Shown: piece by piece, positions 37,285-46,328 of the stretch
Numbering within the stretch: position 1 is the first letter of the stretch
How the letters are laid out: the number at the start of each line of letters is the position of its first letter
Assembly (NCBI GenBank): GCA_038216465.1
Contig: JBBQQC010000023.1
Span: 1 to 53,169 of the forward strand
Source of the DNA: JACCZX01 sp038216465
Lineage (GTDB): Bacteria > Pseudomonadota > Gammaproteobacteria > Burkholderiales > Burkholderiaceae_F
DNA: 53,169 nt
Direction: 5' to 3'
The notes under the pieces: generated by a model
Told to the model about the DNA's origin: nothing
Databases searched by the model: none
The model's input: the letters and a program-made list of their open reading frames with translations, nothing else
Made by a program: the position numbers and the translations under genes

Positions 37285-38325
37285 ATGCAATACGAACACT
37301 GGGATCGGCTGCGGCCGATCGGATTGACGCCTGCGGTGATGCAGGCGCTGGCGGCGCTCGACGCGCCGGGCGTGCCGATGCGCGTCACCGAAGTTCACCG
37401 CGCAACGCTCGTCGTCACCGACGGCGAGCAGGAACACTCGGCGCGCGTTCACCCTTCGCTTCGGCACGAGACCGCAGTCGCCGTTGGCGACTGGGTTGCG
37501 GTCGAGCGCCAGGCCGCTGAGCTGTGGATCTACGCGCGCATGCTGCCGACGACGGAGTTGAGCCGGCGCGACAGCGATGGCCGCTCGCAGGTGCTCGTCA
37601 GCAACGTCGACACGGCGTTGCTGGTGATGGGGCTGGACGGCGACTTCAATCTGCGGCGGCTCGAGCGCTATCTTGCGATGGTGGTGCCGGCGGGACTGTG
37701 GCCCGTCGTCGTGTTAACGAAGGCCGATCTGTGCCCCGAAAGCGAAGAGCGTCGCGCCGAAGTGTCGTCGCGCATCGGCGCCCACATCGACGTGCACGCG
37801 GTCAATGCGCTCGAGCACAATGCCGCTGGCGCACTGGCGTCGTATCTCAACATGGGCCAGACGCTGGTAGTGCTCGGCTCTTCCGGCGCCGGCAAGTCGA
37901 CGCTGACCAATGCATTGCTGGGTGCCAATGTTCAGACCACCGGCGCGGCACGCGAACACGACAGCCGCGGACGCCACACGACGACCGTGCGCTCATTGCA
38001 TCGCCTGCCGGGCGGCGCGTGCGTGATCGACACGCCGGGACTGCGCGGTCTAGCGCCCGACATCGATGCGGCGTCGCTCGCGGCCAGCTTTCAGGACATC
38101 GACGCGCTGGCGAGCGAGTGCCGCTTCCGCGACTGCTCGCATCATGATGAGCCGGGCTGCGCCGTTCGCGCCGGCATCGCGCCGGATCGGCTAGACAACT
38201 ATCACAAGATTCTGCGCGACATCCGGCGTGAATCGATGACGCCGCTGCAGCGGCGCGAGCTGCTGTCGGTGTGGAAGGCGCGCGCGAAGGGCGCGGCGGT
38301 CAGGATGAAGATGAAGCGCGGTTAG
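37285..38325 (+). CDS. rsgA: RsgA ribosome-assembly GTPase
   Basis: A 346-residue circularly permuted GTPase that helps mature the 30S subunit. It has an N-terminal OB-fold, then G4 TKAD (145-148), G1 GSSGAGKST (198-206), G3 DTPG (249-252), and a C-terminal zinc finger with Cys279, Cys284, His286 and Cys292. GAGGAA lies upstream of the ATG. The gene stands alone between the insertion element region and a small exported protein. Confidence 0.96.
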   Translation: MQYEHWDRLRPIGLTPAVMQALAALDAPGVPMRVTEVHRATLVVTDGEQEHSARVHPSLRHETAVAVGDWVAVERQAAELWIYARMLPTTELSRRDSDGRSQVLVSNVDTALLVMGLDGDFNLRRLERYLAMVVPAGLWPVVVLTKADLCPESEERRAEVSSRIGAHIDVHAVNALEHNAAGALASYLNMGQTLVVLGSSGAGKSTLTNALLGANVQTTGAAREHDSRGRHTTTVRSLHRLPGGACVIDTPGLRGLAPDIDAASLAASFQDIDALASECRFRDCSHHDEPGCAVRAGIAPDRLDNYHKILRDIRRESMTPLQRRELLSVWKARAKGAAVRMKMKRG

Positions 38326-38405
38326 ACACAGTGACGCATGTTCACCTATGACACGCCGGATGCTACTTTCTGGCCCTCAGCCTAGTGGCTGAAACGGGGG
38401 AAGGG

Positions 38406-38858
38406 ATGAAAACTCTAGTGATGAAAGGATTGCTGCTGTTGGCTTTTTGCGCCTCTACCGTGCTGCCCACGGTGGCATTGGCCGATGACTGGCCATTTGT
38501 TCCAGGAGATTTCTATGAGGTGACAGGCGTCAAACTCAAAGACGGAGGAGCGCTCGCCTATGCGAATTTCCTTGCCAGCGATTGGAGAGCCGATCAGGAG
38601 TTTGCCAAGTCCAAGGGCTGGATTAAGTCCTATATGGTCTTAGGCAATTCTTATCCCCGAAAGGGCGAGCCGGATCTCTACCTTGTCGTGATTTCCGAGC
38701 GCCTTCCGAGCGGTGCCGAGGCAGACAAGCGCGACACCGAGTACGTGGCCTGGAAGAAGAAGACCCAGGCGCAAATGCAGAAGGAATCAGGCAACCGCGT
38801 CGAGATCCGCGACATTGAAGCGAACTCTCTGTGGCAAGAGCTCAAATTCCGCAAGTGA
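38406..38858 (+). CDS. small exported protein of unknown function
   Basis: A 150-residue protein with a signal peptide (STVLPTVALADDW) and a mature domain of about 125 residues containing WPFVPGDFYEVTGVKLKDGG and DLYLVVISERLPSG. The layout recalls small dimeric alpha/beta-barrel-like domains, but I do not recognise the family with confidence. GGGGGAAGG precedes the ATG at 38406; starts at 38385 and 38421 are possible. Confidence 0.65.
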   Translation: MKTLVMKGLLLLAFCASTVLPTVALADDWPFVPGDFYEVTGVKLKDGGALAYANFLASDWRADQEFAKSKGWIKSYMVLGNSYPRKGEPDLYLVVISERLPSGAEADKRDTEYVAWKKKTQAQMQKESGNRVEIRDIEANSLWQELKFRK

Positions 38859-38867
38859 GCCCATACC

Positions 38868-38891
38868 GAGCGGCGGTAATCAACGCCGCTC
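38868..38891. repeat. inverted repeat GAGCGGCG-N8-CGCCGCTC
   Basis: A perfect 8-base stem with an 8-base loop, ten bases after the stop of the small exported protein. There is no T-run, so it is at best a weak terminator or a 3'-end stabiliser. Confidence 0.5.
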
Positions 38892-39365
38892 TGAACTGCA
38901 CTCAAGCGCCACAATACGAACGGGCTGTTCGGCTCTCCGTTCTTCGGAGAGAACCCAGGAATTGCGCGAGTCCGGCCGCTTCTTGAGTACCCAGAGCGCT
39001 CTTTTGAGTGCTAGTCGATCGGCGAAACCTGCGGGCCAGCACCGCCGTCTCGCCCGCCTGCAGTTTGTCGCACGGTTTTGCAGCCCGCTGCGACATCGAG
39101 ATTCGGCGTGAAGATATGACGAGGCGTTCTCAGCGAGCTCCGCCCGCCCCGTGAATTACACGCCACAGAGCGCTGCAGTCTCCCCACGCGACCTCCTCGT
39201 CGCAGGAATAGAGTTGCTGTTGGCGAGCGCGATCATTGTCTCCGCCAACGAGCGCTCATCTATCTCGGCCTCGTGACAAATTTGTAGAAGGCTGGTTCCC
39301 GGATGATTGGCTACCGTCGGTGTCCTTGGTTGCGTCAATGCTCTTCCGGCGCGGTCCCACATAAG
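38892..39365. other. 474-base spacer without a gene
   Basis: No open frame here has a ribosome site, signal peptide or recognisable domain. Frames on the minus strand (38902-39096 and 39156-39362) look accidental. The region lies between convergent genes, so little regulatory content is expected and its length is unexplained. Confidence 0.4.
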
Positions 39366-39677
39366 CTATTTTTTCTCCAATAGCTGCGTTGCTTCCTTGC
39401 GCAGTACCGAAAGAAGACGCTTCGCCGTGTTCGCTAGCAGCCACGGCAACGACACCTCGATTCGCAGCGCGTCCTCGAATACTTCGATGCTCGCCGCCGC
39501 AGTTTGGCCGAGCGCGCGCAAGCGGAAACGCAACGTGTCCCCTTCCCACGTCTTTTGCTCAATCGCGATCATCGATCCAAGCTGACCACCGGTGCGCGCG
39601 AAGCCCTCTTTGAGACGTCGGACCGCCTCGCTCTTGCCGAGACGATGGCTGATGGTCACCGTGACCGTTTCGCTCAC
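39366..39677 (-). CDS. polyhydroxyalkanoic acid system family protein
   Basis: A 103-residue soluble protein that matches the PHA-granule-region family by its opening (VTVTISHRLGKSEAVRRLKEG) and by the segment TWEGDTLRFRLRALGQTAAASIEV. The family is found with polyhydroxyalkanoate metabolism genes and is about this size. The start codon is GTG. No PHA synthase is visible in the window, so it is an isolated member. Confidence 0.82.
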   Translation of the reverse strand: MSETVTVTISHRLGKSEAVRRLKEGFARTGGQLGSMIAIEQKTWEGDTLRFRLRALGQTAAASIEVFEDALRIEVSLPWLLANTAKRLLSVLRKEATQLLEKK

Positions 39678-39698
39678 GGGAGTCGCGCCTACAACCGC

Positions 39699-40145
39699 TC
39701 AGGTTCTGGTTCTAACCAACAGCCAGATGCATAGCACTGTTGCAATGAGACTCAAACCAGTGCGCACAGCGTGGAGCTTGCCCCACCTTTCAAGCAGTGC
39801 CCGCGTTTCCGGTGAAGCAAGGTCGCGGCCGGGGGCCAAGAGCCCGCGATTGGTTTGCATGATGGCTATGAGTGTGAATGGCACCGCCGCACCGATGAGG
39901 ACAGCTGCCACAAGCCAAGCGGTGCGAGCGCCCAGGAACCATGCTGTCACTCCGGCGGCGAACCCCGCCAAAGCCAGCGGCGCTTGCAGCCAGGTGGCGC
40001 GCTTGTAGCTTGTCGCCCACTGCTTTGCCGCAACACTCGTCTCGAGTCCCATACGTGCAGGATGCTCGGCAACGTTGATGTACAGCGCAGCGCCGGCGAA
40101 GAGCGCCGCGCAAAAGGTACAGATGAATTGAGCTGCAGGCAGCAA
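39699..40145 (-). CDS. DUF1772 membrane protein
   Basis: A 148-residue protein with four hydrophobic segments. It has the DUF1772 pattern: GAALYINVAEHPARM near the start, TSYKRATWLQAPLAL in the middle and WGKLHAVRTGLSL near the end. Relatives include anthrone-oxygenase-like proteins, but bacterial members are uncharacterised. It lies 21 bases upstream of the PHA-system gene on the same strand and is probably co-transcribed. Confidence 0.82.
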   Translation of the reverse strand: MLPAAQFICTFCAALFAGAALYINVAEHPARMGLETSVAAKQWATSYKRATWLQAPLALAGFAAGVTAWFLGARTAWLVAAVLIGAAVPFTLIAIMQTNRGLLAPGRDLASPETRALLERWGKLHAVRTGLSLIATVLCIWLLVRTRT

Positions 40146-40354
40146 TCGAAAATCTCACGGAGTTGGTGCGGAAGAGTACTTATTCTATTGCCTTCAGGTT
40201 GTTGCGCATCCGTGAAGTCATGTCAGATTACTGCCGCCTTCTCGATTGATACCGCTCGCCACCGCCCCCGAGCCTTCCGCCTCACAGCTGTTCCCGGTAC
40301 GATCCCACTCGCCTTATCCTGCGGGCCGCGACCCGCATGCAGCAGGAGCTTCGC

Positions 40355-41251
40355 ATGCTCACCCGGCAACAGATCGACACGTACCGAGAGCAGGGCTTCA
40401 TCGTGGTCGAGAACGTGTTCGACTCCGACACCCTGGTCGAGATGCGCGCGGTGCTCGCCGACTGGATCCATGGAGCGCGAGTTACTCGTCACACCGACGT
40501 GTACGACCTGGAGCCCGACCACACACCGCAATCGCCCAAGGTTCGCCGCATCAAGCAGCCGCACAGTCTGCACCCGGTGTTCCGAGAGGGCGTCAAGAGT
40601 GCGAAGCTATTGGCGATCCTCAAGCAGCTGCTGGGCGAGAACATACGCCTGCAAAACTCCAAGCTGAATGTGAAGGCGCCGGGTTTCGGCTCACCCGTGG
40701 AATGGCATCAGGACTGGGCTTTCTATCCGCACACCAATGAGGACGTGCTGGCGGTGGGCGTGATGATCGAGGACGTGCGGATGGACAACGGGCCGATGAT
40801 GGTGATTCCCGGTAGCCATAAGGGGCCGCTCTACAGCCATCACGCCGAAGGCCGCTTCTGCGGCGCGATGGATCCGTCGGAGTGCGACATCGACTTCTCC
40901 ACGGCGGTGCCGTGTATCGGCAGCGCCGGCACAGTCACGCTGCACCAGGCGCGGCTGGTGCACGGATCGGCGCAGAACACGTCGTCACATCCCCGCCCTT
41001 TCCTGCTCTATGAATGCATGGCGGCAGATGCGTGGCCGCTGATGGGCGTACCGGACCTGAATGAGTTCGACAGCCGCATCATCTGCGGCGCGCCCACGCT
41101 GCAACCGCGCCTGGACGGCGGCATACCGGTACGCATGCCACTGCCCGCCGCGCTCAACCAAGGCTCGATTTACGAGAACCAAACGGCGATCAAGAACCGC
41201 TACTTTGCCGACAAAACCCCGCGCCCCGTCGAGCAGGCTGCGCGCCTCTAG
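40355..41251 (+). CDS. phytanoyl-CoA dioxygenase (PhyH) family protein
   Basis: A 298-residue non-haem Fe(II)/2-oxoglutarate oxygenase. The iron ligands are visible: HxD in WHQDWAFYPH (His118, Asp120) and the distal His203 in LHQARLVHGSAQN. Arg214 (SSHPRPF) may hold the 2-oxoglutarate. NGPMMVIPGSHKGPL is a family block. I chose the ATG at 40355, which has AGGAG upstream; the ATG at 40337 does not. It leads an apparent operon with an ABC importer, so it probably hydroxylates the imported compound. The substrate is unknown. Confidence 0.88.
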   Translation: MLTRQQIDTYREQGFIVVENVFDSDTLVEMRAVLADWIHGARVTRHTDVYDLEPDHTPQSPKVRRIKQPHSLHPVFREGVKSAKLLAILKQLLGENIRLQNSKLNVKAPGFGSPVEWHQDWAFYPHTNEDVLAVGVMIEDVRMDNGPMMVIPGSHKGPLYSHHAEGRFCGAMDPSECDIDFSTAVPCIGSAGTVTLHQARLVHGSAQNTSSHPRPFLLYECMAADAWPLMGVPDLNEFDSRIICGAPTLQPRLDGGIPVRMPLPAALNQGSIYENQTAIKNRYFADKTPRPVEQAARL

Positions 41252-42158
41252 CCTGAGTCTGCTGAACCGCTTCAACAACAGCGCCGATGCGCTGGGGCTG
41301 CTGTTCATGCTGCCCGCAGCTGCGATCCTGCTGGTGTTCATGACCTATCCGCTCGGGCTGGGTTTATGGCTTGGATTGACCGATACCAAGATTGGAAGGC
41401 CGGGCGAGTTCGTCGGACTGGCAAATTACGAATCGCTGTTCAAGGACAACGTATTCTGGTTGTCGGTGTTCAACACCATCGGCTACACCGCGGTCGCAAG
41501 CGTGTTCAAACTGTTTCTCGGCCTGGCGCTGGCGTTGCTGCTCAATCAGAACATCGCGCTGAAGTCGTTCATGCGCGCGATCCTTCTGTTGCCGTGGATC
41601 GTGCCGACGACGCTTTCCACGATCGCGTTCTGGTGGATGTACGACAGCCAGTTCTCGGTCATCTCATGGGTTCTGCTCAAGGCAGGCCTGATTAGCGCCA
41701 ACATCAATTTTCTCGGCGATCCGTGGAACGCGCGCTTTTCGGTTGTCGCAGCGAACATCTGGCGCGGTATTCCGTTCGTTGCAATTTGCCTGCTGGCCGG
41801 CCTGCAAACGATCCCGCTTTCCCTATATGAAGCGGCGACGATCGACGGCGCGACTGCGTGGCAACGCTTCTGGCGCATCACTTATCCGCTGCTGACGCCC
41901 ATCATCGCGATCGTGATGACCTTTTCGGTGCTGTTTACATTCACCGATTTTCAACTTATCTACGTGCTGACGCGCGGCGGGCCGGTTAACGCGACGCATC
42001 TGATGGCGACGCTGTCGTTTCAGCGCGCGATACCTGGCGGCCAACTGGCCGAAGGGGCCGCAATCGCCATGGCGATGGTGCCATTTCTGATTGCGGCGAT
42101 TCTGGTCAGCTTTTTCGGACTGCAACGACGCGCATGGCAGCAGGGCGGCAAGGACTGA
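41205..42158 (+). CDS. ABC sugar-type importer permease 1
   Basis: An inner-membrane permease of the MalF/UgpA type with six hydrophobic segments. The EAA loop is LYEAATIDGATAWQRFWRITYPLL, split here as LYEAATIDGA then AWQRFWRITYPLL. The sequence is open upstream into the PhyH gene. No ATG precedes the first membrane segment, so I chose the TTG at 41205, which gives a 47-base overlap with PhyH; a CTG start near 41255 is an alternative. It pairs with the next permease. Confidence 0.85.
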   Translation: MPTKPRAPSSRLRASSLSLLNRFNNSADALGLLFMLPAAAILLVFMTYPLGLGLWLGLTDTKIGRPGEFVGLANYESLFKDNVFWLSVFNTIGYTAVASVFKLFLGLALALLLNQNIALKSFMRAILLLPWIVPTTLSTIAFWWMYDSQFSVISWVLLKAGLISANINFLGDPWNARFSVVAANIWRGIPFVAICLLAGLQTIPLSLYEAATIDGATAWQRFWRITYPLLTPIIAIVMTFSVLFTFTDFQLIYVLTRGGPVNATHLMATLSFQRAIPGGQLAEGAAIAMAMVPFLIAAILVSFFGLQRRAWQQGGKD

Positions 42159-42162
42159 CCGA

Positions 42163-43065
42163 ATGACGCAAGCAGTGAAAAGTCAGGCGCCGCCGCGCGA
42201 GGTGTACTCCGAAGGTGGCATGGACTATCTGGTAACGCGCCAGAAGAAGTTCGTCTTGGTGTATCTACCGCTTGCGGCATTCACTTTCATCCTGCTGTTT
42301 CCGTTTTACTGGATGACCATCACCGCACTCAAGAGCAACGACGATATCTACGATTACGAAAAGAGCAGTCCGTTTTGGGTATTGAACCCGACTCTCGCCA
42401 ATATCAAGAAGCTGCTTTTCGATACGTCATATCCGGAATGGTTGTGGAACACGATGCTGGTGTCAGTCTGTGCCACGTTCATCTCGCTGTTCGCCAGCGT
42501 GTTAGCCGCATACGCGGTCGAGCGGCTTCGCTTCACGGGCAGCCGCTGGGTCGGACTGTGCATTTTTGCTGCCTACCTGGTGCCGCCTTCGATTCTTTTC
42601 ATCCCCCTGGCGACGATGGTGTTCAATCTTGGGCTGTTCGACACGCGCTGGGCGCTGATGTTGACGTACCCGACATTCTTGATCCCGTTCTGCACCTGGC
42701 TGCTGATGGGATATTTCAGATCGATTCCGTACGAACTGGAAGAGTGTGCGCTGGTCGACGGCGCGACGCGCCTGCAGATTCTGTTGAAGATCGTGCTGCC
42801 GCTGGCGGTGCCCGGTCTGATCTCCGCCGGCATCTTCGCCTTCACGCTGTCGTGGAACGAGTTCATCTACGCACTGACCTTCGTCGCCTCTTCCGAGATC
42901 AAGACAGTTCCGGTCGGCGTGCTCACGGAGCTCGTCGATGGCGACGTCTATCACTGGGGCCCGTTGATGGCAGGAGCGCTGTTCGGCTCCATCCCGGTGG
43001 CAGTGCTTTACTCGTTCTTCGTTGAATACTATGTTTCCGGAATGACCGGCGCGATCAAGGAGTAA
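42163..43065 (+). CDS. ABC sugar-type importer permease 2
   Basis: A 300-residue permease of the MalG/UgpE type with six hydrophobic segments and the EAA loop ELEECALVDGATRLQIL. AAGGA precedes the ATG at 42163, four bases after the stop of permease 1. The C-terminal GPLMAGALFGSIPVAVLY is typical of this subunit. Together the two permeases form the membrane channel. Confidence 0.92.
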   Translation: MTQAVKSQAPPREVYSEGGMDYLVTRQKKFVLVYLPLAAFTFILLFPFYWMTITALKSNDDIYDYEKSSPFWVLNPTLANIKKLLFDTSYPEWLWNTMLVSVCATFISLFASVLAAYAVERLRFTGSRWVGLCIFAAYLVPPSILFIPLATMVFNLGLFDTRWALMLTYPTFLIPFCTWLLMGYFRSIPYELEECALVDGATRLQILLKIVLPLAVPGLISAGIFAFTLSWNEFIYALTFVASSEIKTVPVGVLTELVDGDVYHWGPLMAGALFGSIPVAVLYSFFVEYYVSGMTGAIKE

Positions 43066-43113
43066 GCCGGTGCTATCGCTTTAAAACGCTGCTCAAACAA
43101 CAGGGAGACTGAA

Positions 43114-44424
43114 ATGAAAGAGACAAGACGGAGAATCGTCGGCGGCATGGGCGCATTGGCCGCGACGAGTCCGATGTTCTGGGTCAAGAGCGCGTCGGCG
43201 CAGACCAGCTTCAAGCCGGAGAAGGGCGCGAAGCTGCGCGTTCTGCGCTGGAAGCGATTCGTGCAGGCTGACGAAGACATGTGGATGGCCAACACGAAGA
43301 AGTTCAGCGAAACGTACGGCATCGAGGTACGTACCGACCACGAGAACTGGGAAGACGTGCGTCCCAAGGCCGCGGTGGCCGCCAACGTCGGCGCCGGACC
43401 TGACATCATCGTCGGTTGGCTAGACGATCCGCATCTTTATCCGGAGAAGCTGGTCGACCTTACCGATCTCGCCGAGTACCTCGGGAACAAGTACGGCGGC
43501 TGGTTTCCTGCGGCGCGCAGCTACGGCACGACTGCCAAGGGGCGCTGGATCGGTCTGCCGCTCGGAGCGAGCGGTGCCTTGCTCAACTATCGCATCTCAT
43601 GGGTCAAGGAAGCCGGCTTCGACAAATTTCCGACCAACTTCGACGATTACCTCAAGCTTTGCCAGGCGCTGCAGAAAAACGGGCATCCCGCCGGTTTTGC
43701 GCTGTCGCACGCCACCGGCGACTCCGAAACCTGGATGCACAACGTGCTCTGGGGCTTCGGTGGCCGGCTGGTGGACGACAAGAATCAGGTTGCGATCAAC
43801 AGCCCGGAAACGATCAAAGCTATCGAGTACATGCAGCAGCTCTCGAAAACCTTCATCGAAGGTACCGCTGCGTGGAGCGGCGTATCGAACAACAACGCCT
43901 TCCTTGAAGGCAAGATCAGCCTGACCTCAAACGGCATCTCGATCTATTACGCGGCAAAAACTTCCACCGATCCGGCCAAGAAGGCCATCGTGGCGGACAT
44001 GGACCACGCCCCGTTGATCGTGGGACCGATCGGCAGACCGACCGAGTTGCATCTGCTGACGCAGGCGATGGTATTCAAATATGGCAAATACCCGAATGCC
44101 GCGAAGGAGTTCCTGCGTTTCATGTGGGAGCGCGAGCAATACGAGCCCTGGCAAGCCGCCTCGATCGGCTACATCAGCCACCCGCTCAAAGCCTATGACA
44201 ACAACAAATTCTGGAACGACGATCCGAAGTACATGCCGTTCAAGGGCGTCGTTGCTCGTCTGCAGCCGCACAGCTATGCCGGCAGTCTGGGCTATGCGTC
44301 GGCAGCCTGCCTTGCCGACTGGATCGTGGTCGACATGTTTGCATCGGCCTGCATTGGCCAAAAGAGTTCCAAAGAAGCGGCCGCCGAAGCCGAAAAGCGC
44401 GCGCAGCGGTATTACAAGGTCTAG
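43114..44424 (+). CDS. extracellular solute-binding protein of the PhyH-linked importer
   Basis: A 436-residue family-1 (MalE-like) binding protein. The N-terminus has three arginines (TRRRIVGG) and a long hydrophobic stretch ending KSASAQ, so export may use Tat. WLDDPHLYPEKLVDL and GLPLGASGALLNYR are typical of the fold. It follows permease 2 by 48 bases. No ABC ATPase of the MalK/UgpC type follows it, so the importer must borrow one encoded elsewhere. Confidence 0.9.
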   Translation: MKETRRRIVGGMGALAATSPMFWVKSASAQTSFKPEKGAKLRVLRWKRFVQADEDMWMANTKKFSETYGIEVRTDHENWEDVRPKAAVAANVGAGPDIIVGWLDDPHLYPEKLVDLTDLAEYLGNKYGGWFPAARSYGTTAKGRWIGLPLGASGALLNYRISWVKEAGFDKFPTNFDDYLKLCQALQKNGHPAGFALSHATGDSETWMHNVLWGFGGRLVDDKNQVAINSPETIKAIEYMQQLSKTFIEGTAAWSGVSNNNAFLEGKISLTSNGISIYYAAKTSTDPAKKAIVADMDHAPLIVGPIGRPTELHLLTQAMVFKYGKYPNAAKEFLRFMWEREQYEPWQAASIGYISHPLKAYDNNKFWNDDPKYMPFKGVVARLQPHSYAGSLGYASAACLADWIVVDMFASACIGQKSSKEAAAEAEKRAQRYYKV

Positions 44425-44440
44425 CTGTTTTTTTGCATCG

Positions 44441-44466
44441 ATCCCGCTGCGGCGACGCGGCGGGAT
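44441..44466. repeat. inverted repeat between convergent genes
   Basis: ATCCCGC and GCGGGAT pair, extended inward by three more pairs around GGCGAC. It lies between the stops of the binding protein and the protease gene. An eight-T run sits on the left rather than after the stem, so it is not a standard terminator for either strand, although it may still contribute. Confidence 0.45.
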
Positions 44467-44499
44467 TGGCAGCGCCACGATATTGCTAAGGGGCGCTGC

Positions 44500-46305
44500 T
44501 TACGGTTTCACACCGAAGCGAGCCGCCTCAGTTTCGATCGAACTGCGAATAGCCTTAGCCGCGGCAATGTCGGCCTGACCCGCCGCTTGATCGCCCTTGC
44601 GAATGCGAGCAAGTCCACGTCCGAACAGCGGCGATGCGCTCTTCGGGTCGATGCGAAGCGCTTCGTTGTAATCGTCGATCGCTTTGTCGAAGCTGCCCAT
44701 GCGCAGATGCACAAGCCCGCGACTGTCGTAGCGCGCTGAGGTCTGTTTCCCTTTCAGTGCGGCGTCACAGTCAGACAGCGCCTGCTCGAGTTCGCTACCG
44801 AGCAACGCTCTTGCCCAACAGCGGCTGTTTAGTGCCTCGTCTAGGTTGTATTCCTGACTGTGCGCGGGAATCCACTGGTTCAACTGCTGCAGTGCCGCCC
44901 CCGGATCATGAATCTGAAGATACGCGCGAGCAAGGTTTAGCCGTATTTCACTCCGCACTGGCACGATCGAATCGACCGCGGCGAGATCGTCGCGCGCCGC
45001 GGCAAAGTCGCGGTTGGTCGCGTGCATGCGGGCGCGCTCCAGTCGCGCTTCGGTGTCGTTCGGGTCGAGACGGAGGGCTTGACTGAAATCCGATAGCGCG
45101 GACGATGGTTGCCGCATAGTCAAATAAAGTTTTCCGCGCTGAGTGAAATGCTTTGCCACGCCGGGCTCCATTTCGCAGGCGCGGTTGTAATCCGCAAGTG
45201 CGCGTTGGAAGTCTTTGCGGGAGACGAAACCGCCCGCGCGCCTCGCATACCCATCAGCGGATGTCGGTGTGGATTGCTCGTCTACCGCGGCAGACGCCAC
45301 GTCACCTGACGTCGCTCGATTGTCTTCAGCGACGGGCGCGGCCGTGGTTAAGTTGAATACCGAACCCCCGTTGTAAGTGAAATAGACTTTGCCCTGACTC
45401 TTCGCGAAATAAAGCCGATGCGACAGAAAGAAGTCGGCTCCAATGAGCATGTCGGCGTTTAGCGAGAAATCGCCGAAGCGCAATCGCGTGTTGGTGATCT
45501 GTTCTCCGCCCAGCGCAAAGCTCTTGACGGGGCCGATCCACGTCGGGATCTGACGCGATCCCAATCCGCGCGCAGCGCCCGCGGTGACAACACCTTCGGC
45601 ACCCGGAGACAAACCCACGCGCTCGGCGGCCGTCGATGACAGGATCGAGACAGCTGCTCCCGTGTCGAACACGACCTGCATCTTCACGCCGTTGACCGAT
45701 GCGTAAGCGGATAGACGAGGGATATAGGAACCGCGTGATTGCTCTAGATCGAGTTCTACCACCGGCAGCGATTTCGCCCAGTAAGCCAGACTGACAGCCT
45801 TGCAGTCTTCGTTGGGATAGTGAATACGCATCGCTCCGTTCGCTAGGTCATATTCGACGTCGGCGCTGCCGAGGAAGTTTTGCCCCAGCAGCCCGACTGC
45901 GCCCGAGCCGGGCCGACTGCCGCCGACGATGAACTCGACATTCTCGAATGTCGTGCGCTTGAGCGTGAATCGCTCGACACGAGTCAAGTCGATATCGGCG
46001 CGCCCACCCACTCCATAGACACGAAGGTTGTCCGGCGCTCGTCGACGTCGCAGTCCAAGTCCATCCGCGGCGGCCGGCGCGATCGTGCTGAACATCGCAC
46101 CGGTGTCGAGAACAAAACGGACGTCGGTCCCGTTGATGCCGGCACTGACGTGTGGCTGTTGACCCGACATGTAGATCGGGACCTCGACCGATTCGAGCTT
46201 GCAGGCTGCTGTAACCGGCCCGGAAAAAAGAATTCCGCATACGCATACCATCAGCGTCACGAGAGCAATCGCACCACGCATGCCGCGCCTGCGACTTATG
46301 AACAC
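44500..46305 (-). CDS. tandem retropepsin-like aspartic protease with TPR domain
   Basis: A 601-residue exported protein. After a signal or anchor segment (12-30) come two retropepsin-like domains, each with a catalytic motif: VLDTGAMFST (Asp67) and VFDTGAAVSI (Asp214), followed by hydrophobic-Gly elements (AVGLLGQNFL and DMLIGADFF). From about 360 to 590 it has TPR repeats (ALADYNRACEMEP, ALSDFSQALRLDP, AIDDYNEALRIDP). Retropepsins act as dimers; two DTGA domains in one chain could pair internally as in pepsin. Substrate unknown. It is followed upstream by a DUF4124 gene on the same strand. Confidence 0.85.
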   Translation of the reverse strand: MFISRRRGMRGAIALVTLMVCVCGILFSGPVTAACKLESVEVPIYMSGQQPHVSAGINGTDVRFVLDTGAMFSTIAPAAADGLGLRRRRAPDNLRVYGVGGRADIDLTRVERFTLKRTTFENVEFIVGGSRPGSGAVGLLGQNFLGSADVEYDLANGAMRIHYPNEDCKAVSLAYWAKSLPVVELDLEQSRGSYIPRLSAYASVNGVKMQVVFDTGAAVSILSSTAAERVGLSPGAEGVVTAGAARGLGSRQIPTWIGPVKSFALGGEQITNTRLRFGDFSLNADMLIGADFFLSHRLYFAKSQGKVYFTYNGGSVFNLTTAAPVAEDNRATSGDVASAAVDEQSTPTSADGYARRAGGFVSRKDFQRALADYNRACEMEPGVAKHFTQRGKLYLTMRQPSSALSDFSQALRLDPNDTEARLERARMHATNRDFAAARDDLAAVDSIVPVRSEIRLNLARAYLQIHDPGAALQQLNQWIPAHSQEYNLDEALNSRCWARALLGSELEQALSDCDAALKGKQTSARYDSRGLVHLRMGSFDKAIDDYNEALRIDPKSASPLFGRGLARIRKGDQAAGQADIAAAKAIRSSIETEAARFGVKP

Positions 46306-46328
46306 GTAGTCCGACGACTCGGTCAGCG

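Noticed and set aside
44428..44466. hairpin with a T-run as terminator of the binding protein gene
   Set aside because: The T-run comes before the stem on the plus strand, the wrong order for a rho-independent terminator. It is kept only as an inverted repeat.
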